DNA of 64,000 bases. It comes from Nitzschia sp. DOCU1 (Eukaryota; Bacillariophyta; Bacillariophyceae; Bacillariales; Bacillariaceae). The position numbers and the translations under genes were made by a program. Each line of letters opens with the position of its first letter. The first letter of the stretch is position 1. Location: NCBI GenBank assembly GCA_951394045.1, contig OX595992.1, positions 2,170,001 to 2,234,000 on the forward strand, read 5' to 3'. The notes beneath the pieces were generated by a model, which saw nothing but the letters and a program-made list of their open reading frames with translations, was not told the DNA's origin and did not search any database. Below are positions 56,804 through 64,000 of this stretch, one piece after another.

Positions 56804-59800
56804 TCACACTACATATGTAATAGCGACTTAATTAATAGGAAACGAATAGCCGCACAATGCCCCGCCGAATGTCACATTCTCTCTAGCCTACATAGGCCGA
56901 GGAAGCGACAGAAAACGCAGCGTTCGCCAGAGGTGCTAATCCTGGTCCCGTCTACGGTACCAGGAGGCGCGCCAATGGTGTTACGTGGGCTTGTTGACAG
57001 TGGTTGCACAGGAACCATCATCCTAAATGACTTCACAGCTCGGCGCAAAACCTGGAAGGATCGCACCGGACAGTGGACGACAAAGGGTGGTACATTCTGC
57101 ACCACAAAGAAGGCAAAGATACCACTGATATTCGCAGACTTCACAAGACAGAAGCAAAAAGAATGGGAGTGCCACGTGGACACCCAGTCTAAGTCCAAAC
57201 GAGAGAACTACGATATTATACTCGGTAAGGACATACAACAATACATGGGCTTAGATATACTTAATAGTAGCCTCACCCTCAAATGGGATGGAATAGAAGT
57301 ACCCATGCGAGAGTTCGGAGCGCTACGCGACCGTAGCAGGGCTATGGAAGTATACAATCTCTCACAAGAGGCGGAGTCTACCGCCGAATTAGCCAAGCGC
57401 ACCACCGAGATTTTGGACGCGCACTATGAAAAAGCTAACCTAGAACAACTGTGCAAGGAGCAGTCGCACCTGTCAGAGACGGAACAAGGCGACTTGCTAC
57501 GACTACTTCGCAAATATGAAACACTATTTGACGGTACACTCGGCGAGTGGAAGGGAACCGATATTGAGTTAGAACTAAAAGATGATGCAAAGCCATATCA
57601 TGCACGTCCTTTCCCCATACTGCAAGTACACGAAGGCGCTATGCGACGCGAAGTCGAATGACTCTGCGCGTTAGGCGTCTTGGAAGAAGATAATGATAGT
57701 GAATGGGGGCACCCTTGTTTATTATCCCCAAAAAGAATGGAACCGTACGATTCATAAGCGATTTCAGAAAGTTAAACACGATGCTAAAGCGTAAGCCGTA
57801 TCCTATCCCTAAGATTCAGGACATGCTATTGAAGCTGCAAGGCTTCCAATATGCGAGTTCTTTAGATCTGAACATGGGGTACTACACCATACGTTTAAGC
57901 CCTGCAGCGTCAAAGCTATGTACTATTGTGCTGCCCTTCGGCAAGTACAAGTATAAACGCTTACCCATGGGAGTGGCTGGTTCACCAGATATCTTTCAAG
58001 CAAAAATGTCCTCCCTGATGGCAGGACTCGAATTCGTACGAACCTATCTCGATGACGTACTCATAGTCAGTTCAAGTACCTTTAACGATCACCTCACCAA
58101 GCTAGAGAAAGCCCTAGCACGTATAGCCAAAGCCGGGCTCAAGGTCAATGCGCAGAAATCCTTCTTTGGACGAGGCGAGATCGAGTATCTTGGATACTGG
58201 GTAACTAGGGAAGGTGTCCAACCTCTCCCCAAAAAGGTTGACAGCATCTTGGCAATGAAAGCGCCAAAGAACAGGAAGGAACTTCGAGGCTTTATTGGTC
58301 TCGTCAACTATTATCGCGACATGTGGAGACGTTGTTCACACGTGCTCGCACCATTAACGTCTATGACATCCAAAAACGTCCCTTGGCGTTGGGGCGAAGA
58401 ACAGCAAAAGGCCTTCGATGAGGCGAAACGTATAATTAGTAAGGAAGCTATACTAGCATTCCCAAATTTCTTAAAACGGTTCGTTATCTACACGGACGCT
58501 TCTAAGTACCAGCTAGGTGGCGTCATCACGCAGGACGGACGTCCGTTAGCGTTCTACAGCAGGAAACTGACCGACGCGCAGACGCGCTACACGACAACAG
58601 AGCGTGAACTGCTCTCAATTGTCGAGACTCTGAAAGAGTTCCGCACTATTCTTCTTGGACAGAAGATAACGATCTATACAGATCACAAGAATTTACTATT
58701 TAATGATCTCAAGACGGATCGCGTGTTACGCTGGCGTCTACTAATTGAAGAATATGGTGCCAACATTGAGTACATCAAAGGCGTCAACAACGTCGTCGCT
58801 GACGTGCTCAGCCGCTATCCTCGTTCTGATACTCCAGTCGTTCCGGTCAGTGCGCCGACGCGAGAACATGCGCACGAGCTCTTCGCGGGAGATAGGCTTC
58901 CAGCCGACCTCTTCCCTTTAAGCTTTCGCGTCATTGCTGAGTATCAACAACGGGATTTGCAAATGCAACAGCTCACGGAATCTCACCCGGACGTCACACG
59001 GAAGATATTCCGTGGGGGCAAACAGCTGATTTGCTACAAAGATAAGATTTACATTCCGCGTATACTACGGAACCATGTCATCAATTGGTACCACGAATAC
59101 TTAATGCACCCAGGAGAATTGCGAACGGCAGAAACAATTGCCCAGCACCTCTATTGGCCAGGTATTAAAGCCGACGTTAAGAAAGTAGTTCAACGTTGCG
59201 ACCCATGTCAAAAGGGTAAAACGAAAAGGCTTAAGTACGGGAAGCTTCCGGAGAAGCTCGCAGAGGCCCAACCATGGGAACATTTGTGTGTCGACACGAT
59301 TGGACCCTATAAGATCAGACGACAAGGAAAGAAGCCGCTAGAGTTCATGGCACTAACGTTTATTGATCCTGCGACAGGATGGTTCGAGATGACAGAAATC
59401 AAGAACAAACAAGCCGATAACATCGCGAACATGGTAGAAAAGCAATGGCTCTCGCGATACCCTTGGCCGGAGCTCATCACATATGATGCAGGCCCCGAGT
59501 TCAAGGCCGAATTTCAAGAGTTAATTAAGAACGAATACGCGATCAAGGCGAAGCCTTCATCAAAGCGAAATCCCCAATCGAACGCCATTCTCGAGAGAGT
59601 ACATGGTACTATTGGGAACATGATTCGCACCTTCAACTTCGACAACGTCGACGACGACGAACCGTTCGCCGGACTGGTGAGCGCCGTATGCTTCGGGATT
59701 CGGAGTACTTATCACACGACACTCAAGGCGACACCAGGACAATTGGTGTTCGGCCGAGACATGATCTTTCCGATCCAACATCAAGCGGATTGGCAGATGA

Positions 59801-60045
59801 TCGAGGAACAAAAGCAGCGACGAATTGCTGAAAACAACAAAAGAGAAAATGCACGACGCATCGAACACGACTACGCAGTGGGCGACCGCGTGCTGAAGCT
59901 AGTAGCTGACCCAAACAAGGTAGAACCCAAACGAGAGGGTCCTTGTACTATTGACCGAGTACATGCAAATGGCACGGTCACACTACGCTTCGGTAACATT
60001 ATCGAGAGACTTAACATAAGACAGATCGTCCCGTATAAGTCGTAG
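56804..60045 (+). pseudogene. pol: Pol of element C, with nonsense codon and frameshift
   Basis: The frame continues from gag after the UGA with no ATG before the protease domain; the protease site is LVDSGCTG. At 57659-57661 a TGA stands where the family has Arg (CGA), a likely CpG transition. Near 57704-57709 one base is missing in a G run of the EWGAP segment, shifting the frame. From 57703 to 60045 RT (TYLDD), RNase H (TDAS), the HHCC site and integrase (CVDTIGPY, YDAGPEF, NAILERVH) are open and intact. There is no chromodomain. Apart from these two lesions the copy is well preserved. Confidence 0.9.
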
Positions 60046-60073
60046 GATTAACGGCTTCGATCAGGGGGGCGAG

Positions 60074-60081
60074 TGCAGTAG
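60074..60081 (+). repeat. Stub of the 3' LTR of element C, split by element D
   Basis: TGCAGTAG equals the first eight bases of the 5' LTR and follows the polypurine tract. The ninth base on is the end of LTR D. The rest of this LTR must lie beyond the window. Confidence 0.8.
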
Positions 60082-60614
60082 TGCACTACGTCGTTTGTAG
60101 GATCGAAATAGTTGTGAAAAAATTATGGCTAAGTTAAAAACTAGACGTATTTCTCATGCAAGTTGTCTCGTAGGCTCTCGTAGTTCTAGTAGAGTCGAGA
60201 CCTTTGACATGCATCGACAACAATCCGAACAGGAGGTTGATGCATCTTGTAGTAGATTAGCTACGACGTTGTACTAGGGTTCTTTGGACGTCGTCAGCTA
60301 CTCTGGAATAAAGTATAGTCACCGCAATGTCATCGAGGTGCCAGATCTTAGGTGGCATTGACACTAGGATCTCATCGGCATTCGACCAGCAGGAGTCATG
60401 CGCGATGCCTGTGTCGTGCAACGTCACGTCGTCGGTGACGTCAATAGGTTATGGGCCTGTCCGAGGATGTCCGAGACCGGCCTAGCGTCCGCGTCCGCGC
60501 GCAACGCTTTCGTCATGCTACGTCATCACACATGATGTCGCACATGACTAAGTAGACTAATAATTTTGGACTACAATCATTCGAAGGAGTCGACGTGCAA
60601 AGCAGTGTACTGCA
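60082..60614 (-). repeat. 3' LTR of element D
   Basis: 533 bp, read on the plus strand as TGCACTACGTCG...GTACTGCA, the reverse complement of LTR B with two noticed substitutions (near 60096 and 60145). It carries the TGACGTCA and ACGTGACGT motifs in reverse orientation (about 60420-60445). Confidence 0.93.
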
Positions 60615-60641
60615 CCCGCCCCCATGACGGAGGGACAGGAC

Positions 60642-63600
60642 TTAACTATGATACGGATGTATGTTACGAATGTTCCAAGTCTGAGTAACGGCACCCTTCT
60701 GGATACGTACTGTACCGTTGTCATTCACGGCGACGATTGGATACGGACCATCGTAGGGGTTAGCACCGAACTTACGTTGTTGGTCCTGCTTGATCATGAT
60801 CTGTTGGCCTGCGCGATACTCATACGGCAATCGCGTTTTGTTTTCTGCCGCATTGTTCTTCGCAATGCGTTGCATCTTGCGCTCACGGATGAGCTTCCAA
60901 TTAGCTTCGAAGCGGGTGTTGAGAATAGCATCTCTACCGAATACTAGTTGCATCGGCGTAGCCTGTAGCGTAGTGTGGTATGTCGCGCGAACAGCGAACA
61001 TCACGGCTGCCAGGATTCCATCGAGTCCGACTGTATCGTCTGAGTGCTGCAGTTCAAACGTACGAATCATGTTCCCGATAGTTTGGTGTACTCGTTCGAG
61101 TATTGCGTTCGCCTGCGGATTCCTCGCAGTGATTGGGCGCGCAAGCACGCCGTAGTCTTCCTTGACCATTCGCCGGAATTCGCCCATGAACTCCGTACCG
61201 CGGTCATAAATAACCTGTTGCGGCCACGGGTATCTCGTGAACCACGTCTTTTCGGCTAATTCGGCGATACTAAAAGCCTCTTTATTGGGTACGCGAACCA
61301 TCTCAAACCAGCCAGTTGCCGGATCAATCATGGTAAGGCACCAAAGCTCGAGTTGTTTCTGTTTACCCTTATTTCGTTTACCCTGGTTAATCGAGTAGGG
61401 GCCTATGAGATCGACACATAGGATTTCCCAAGGTTCGCTCTCGGGTTCCTTAATTGGTAGGTGCCCGTACTTAAGGGTCTTGCGTTTTGTTAATTGGCAC
61501 AACCTGCATTTTTTGCAGATATCGACGACATCGGCTCGCAGTCCTTTCCAGTAGAAGTGCTGCCGAATCGTGTGCTCTGTTCGGGTCTCGCCCGGATGAC
61601 ACAGTGTCTCGTGGTACCACTCAACGCATCGGCGTTGGAGTGACTGCGGAATAACTATCTTACCATCTCTAACTACTAGAGGACGTTTCTTACCGCCCCC
61701 ACGAAAAACCTTTACACTATATCTACTGTCCAACGCTGCCTTTTGGAGCAGCGCGGTATCTTTTCGCTGATGTCGCATAATGTACTTGTAGGTAAGGGGG
61801 AAGACGCTTTCAGGTAGTTCGTCGCCCCCAAAGTACTCTGCGAAATTGGCCTCGGTAAAGGGCTTTTCGTCCTTACCAAGTCGACTAAGAGCGTCCGCTA
61901 CTACATTCGTCTCACCTCGAACGTAGACGAGTTCGGGACCATACTCTTCGAGGATGAGTCGCCAGCGCATAACGCGTTCGGTATTGAAGTTTTTATAGGT
62001 TAGATTCTTGTGGTCGGTGTAGACGCGAATCTGTTGACCTAGGAGAATCGTACGGAACTCCTTGAGTGTCTCTACAATAGCTAGTAGTTCCCGCTCGGTA
62101 GTAGTATACCGTGTCTGCGCGGGATTGAGTTTGCGACTATAGAACGCGATAGGCTTACCGTTCTGCGAGATGACCGCGCCAAGCTGCGTGTCGCTCGCGT
62201 CAGTATGTATATCAAACGGTAGATGAAAGTTCGGGTAAGTTAGGAGAACCTCCTTACTTATTATTTTCTTCATCGTGTCAAATGCCTCTTGGTGCGCGCC
62301 GGTCCACTCCCACTTAGCTGTTTTCGACGTAAGTGATGCGAGCGGGGCGAGGATGTGCGAACGGCGCACCCACATGTCGCGATAATAATTCACGATACCG
62401 ATGAAAGCGCGTAGTTCCTTTTTATTGCGCGGTGCGAGCATGGCTTGGATTGCTTGCACTTTGGTTGCTACTGGTTGGATGCCGTCGCGGGTAATCCAGT
62501 AGCCAAGGTATTCGAGCTCCGCTTTCGCGAAGAAGGACTTCTTGATGTTCACCTTGAGTCCCGTGTCTTTCAGACGTTGTAGTACCACGTCGAGTTTCTC
62601 TAGGTGGTCTAGGTAACTACCCTTAGTAAGTACTAGAAGATCGTCTATGTACGTACGTATGTACTCTAGGTCTGCGAACAGCGACGACATCTTTTCCTGG
62701 AAGATATCGGGGCTATTGCTGAGTCCCATAGGTAGTCGCTGCATCTCATATTTTCCCCATGGGAAGACGAGAGTGCAAAGTTTCTTTGCGTTCGGACTAA
62801 GTTCCACATGGTAGTAGCCCATGTTTAGGTCTAAACTAGTAGCGTACTGAAAACCTTCTAGTTTTAACAGTAGCTCTTGTATCTTTGGTAGCGGGAATGG
62901 CTTCCGCTTGATTCGCTTGTTGAGCTCGCGAAAGTCGTTTATGAATCGTACCGTCTTGTCCTTCTTTGGTATGATGAACGACGGTGCCGCCCATTCAGAG
63001 CGGTTAACTTTCTTTAGTACGCCGACTGCGCAGAGGCGATCGACCTCGTCGCGTAGCGTCTGTTCATATGCCTTCGGCACTGGGTATGGCCTCGCATGAT
63101 ATGGCGTGACATTAGGCTTTAGCACGATATCATAGGGCTCGCCTTTCCAAGTGCCGAGCGTGCCGTCAAAGAGCGTCTCATGTTTCTGAAGAAGCGTCTT
63201 GAGGGCGGATTTATCTTCTTCCGACAGATGGTCCATCTCGGAGATTTTCTGCGGAATGTCCGCTGGGGCATATTTAGCGTCTAAGATTTGTTTAATAGAC
63301 TTGGCACCACCATCTGCGTCGGCCTGCCAGGCGTCTTCGTCGGGCGTCTCGCCATATATCTTCATTGCTATAGCAGCTGAGTCCCATTCGACTTCCCTTG
63401 TCTTGAAGTCGAACTTGACACCTAGTTCTCGCAGAAGATCTCTGCCAATGATCATGTCGTAGTTGCCAAGGTCGGATGTCACCTGGAAGACCCATTCAAT
63501 CACCCTATTGGCATGAAATTCCGGAAGTTTAAACTGGATTTTTACTTCGCGGTGTGTCTCGACGACACCTCCAGCTGTCGTGAAGGTGGTTCTCGATGGT

Positions 63601-64000
63601 GTCGTCCTGACACGTAGTTTCTTGACATGTTTCTCGGAGATCAGTCCTCGTGATGCTCCGGTGTCTAGTAGCGTCGTCAACGCTGCCGCCTTGGCCTTGC
63701 CTAGGCGCGTGTTAATTTGCGCGAAACAGTACGGAATTTCGTCTGGCGCGGTTTTCTGGCGTTTTGGTGAGCTCCGGTTGTACAGTCGTGTTATCGCGTG
63801 CGATTCCGCCGCGATACGGTAATTAATGCATTGGTCCAATGAGGCGAAGACCTCGCCCGGCTCGGACGGTATATAGACGGATGGGCGCGCATGTCGTGCC
63901 CCATCGCGTTGCTCGTGGAAAACGAAAACTTCGTCACATCCGCAATTTTTGCGTTTCCCACCTACTCTTTCAGAGACTTTGTAATAGGATAACTCGTCCT
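60642..64000 (-). CDS. pol: Pol polyprotein of element D (5' end off window)
   Basis: 1119 open codons to the window edge, lacking only about the first four residues relative to the ATG of pol B. Protease DTGA, RT YIDD, RNase H TDAS and the integrase HHCC and D,D,E residues are all intact. With B it forms a pair of nearly identical inverted copies about 10.5 kb apart. Confidence 0.94.
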   Translation of the reverse strand, partial: DELSYYKVSERVGGKRKNCGCDEVFVFHEQRDGARHARPSVYIPSEPGEVFASLDQCINYRIAAESHAITRLYNRSSPKRQKTAPDEIPYCFAQINTRLGKAKAAALTTLLDTGASRGLISEKHVKKLRVRTTPSRTTFTTAGGVVETHREVKIQFKLPEFHANRVIEWVFQVTSDLGNYDMIIGRDLLRELGVKFDFKTREVEWDSAAIAMKIYGETPDEDAWQADADGGAKSIKQILDAKYAPADIPQKISEMDHLSEEDKSALKTLLQKHETLFDGTLGTWKGEPYDIVLKPNVTPYHARPYPVPKAYEQTLRDEVDRLCAVGVLKKVNRSEWAAPSFIIPKKDKTVRFINDFRELNKRIKRKPFPLPKIQELLLKLEGFQYATSLDLNMGYYHVELSPNAKKLCTLVFPWGKYEMQRLPMGLSNSPDIFQEKMSSLFADLEYIRTYIDDLLVLTKGSYLDHLEKLDVVLQRLKDTGLKVNIKKSFFAKAELEYLGYWITRDGIQPVATKVQAIQAMLAPRNKKELRAFIGIVNYYRDMWVRRSHILAPLASLTSKTAKWEWTGAHQEAFDTMKKIISKEVLLTYPNFHLPFDIHTDASDTQLGAVISQNGKPIAFYSRKLNPAQTRYTTTERELLAIVETLKEFRTILLGQQIRVYTDHKNLTYKNFNTERVMRWRLILEEYGPELVYVRGETNVVADALSRLGKDEKPFTEANFAEYFGGDELPESVFPLTYKYIMRHQRKDTALLQKAALDSRYSVKVFRGGGKKRPLVVRDGKIVIPQSLQRRCVEWYHETLCHPGETRTEHTIRQHFYWKGLRADVVDICKKCRLCQLTKRKTLKYGHLPIKEPESEPWEILCVDLIGPYSINQGKRNKGKQKQLELWCLTMIDPATGWFEMVRVPNKEAFSIAELAEKTWFTRYPWPQQVIYDRGTEFMGEFRRMVKEDYGVLARPITARNPQANAILERVHQTIGNMIRTFELQHSDDTVGLDGILAAVMFAVRATYHTTLQATPMQLVFGRDAILNTRFEANWKLIRERKMQRIAKNNAAENKTRLPYEYRAGQQIMIKQDQQRKFGANPYDGPYPIVAVNDNGTVRIQKGAVTQTWNIRNIHPYHS

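Larger units (their letters stand above)
54930..60081 (+). mobile_element. Ty3/gypsy element C (second family), pol mutated
   Basis: 5' LTR, palindromic primer-site region, gag, in-frame UGA, pol, polypurine tract and the first 8 bp of a 3' LTR (TGCAGTAG), where element D interrupts it. It inserted into the repeat-protein gene. Its LTR and gag are clearly different from A/B, and pol is about half identical, so it is a separate family. Confidence 0.9.
60082..64000 (-). mobile_element. Ty3/gypsy element D (same family as B), inverted, runs off window
   Basis: Minus-strand copy nested in the 3' LTR of element C. It shows its 3' LTR, polypurine tract and nearly all of pol. Sequence is nearly the same as B: two LTR differences and one pol residue difference (Val for Glu in the DI-LKPNV segment) were noticed by eye. 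Its gag and 5' LTR should lie beyond 64000. Confidence 0.93.

Noticed and set aside
57659..57712. Programmed recoding in pol of element C
   Set aside because: The related pol of B and D has sense codons and no shift at the same place, so mutation is simpler; kept only as a possibility to test.

Overview
The window looks like nuclear DNA of a diatom, probably a raphid pennate. Short spliceosomal introns (81-125 bp) interrupt a few genes. Plastid presequences carry ASAF-like cleavage motifs, one of them followed by a twin-arginine thylakoid signal. A DUF6824 protein and a violaxanthin de-epoxidase-family protein are present. The mobile DNA is Ty3/gypsy-like and Harbinger-like. A species name cannot be fixed from sequence alone; Seminavis or a relative is only a guess.

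Region 1 (1-25 kb) is rich in glycan genes. A divergent pair, an SGNH/PC-esterase-like type II membrane protein (-) and a membrane GT2 glycosyltransferase (+), occurs twice in tandem; the left copy is cut by the window edge. Next come a secreted three-domain bulb-type lectin (-), a decayed cyclic-nucleotide phosphodiesterase, a single-domain GT92-like glycosyltransferase with one intron (-), V-ATPase subunit G (-), a small predicted plastid protein (+), a 1390-residue protein with three GT92-like domains (-), and a divergent GT61-type glycosyltransferase (+) followed by a broken copy of its own 3' end. Polymerising or transferring enzymes, a candidate O-acyl enzyme and a lectin together suggest a locus for extracellular or Golgi glycans. 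That link is an inference.

Region 2 (25-39 kb) holds ordinary single-copy-looking genes: a DUF6824 protein, a predicted thylakoid-lumen protein, a DUF1275/YoaK membrane protein divergent from a methyltransferase (two perfect TGACGTCA sites lie between them), a cytochrome P450 with a decayed 3'-end copy downstream, an SDR oxidoreductase divergent from the P450, and a violaxanthin de-epoxidase-related protein.

Region 3 (39-64 kb) is a mobile-element graveyard with fresh insertions. From left to right: an RNase H-bearing retroelement remnant (-); a Harbinger-like transposase whose first catalytic Asp is Asn and whose 3' end is cut by an LTR; Ty3/gypsy element A, truncated, with intact element B nested in its protease region (two 533-bp LTRs that look identical, 4-bp CTAG target duplication); a foldback element; a Gly/Asn-rich protein gene made of 174/180-bp repeats and cut by the LTR of element C; element C (second gypsy family, pol broken by a nonsense codon and a frameshift); and element D, nearly identical to B, inserted in opposite orientation 8 bp into the 3' LTR of C and running off the right edge.

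The most unusual signals are in the gypsy elements. In both families gag and pol lie in the same frame, separated by one UGA, and in family C pol has no ATG before its protease. Each 5' LTR is followed at or within 1 bp by a perfect 12-bp palindrome where a tRNA primer site is expected, and all LTRs share an ACGTGACGT motif.
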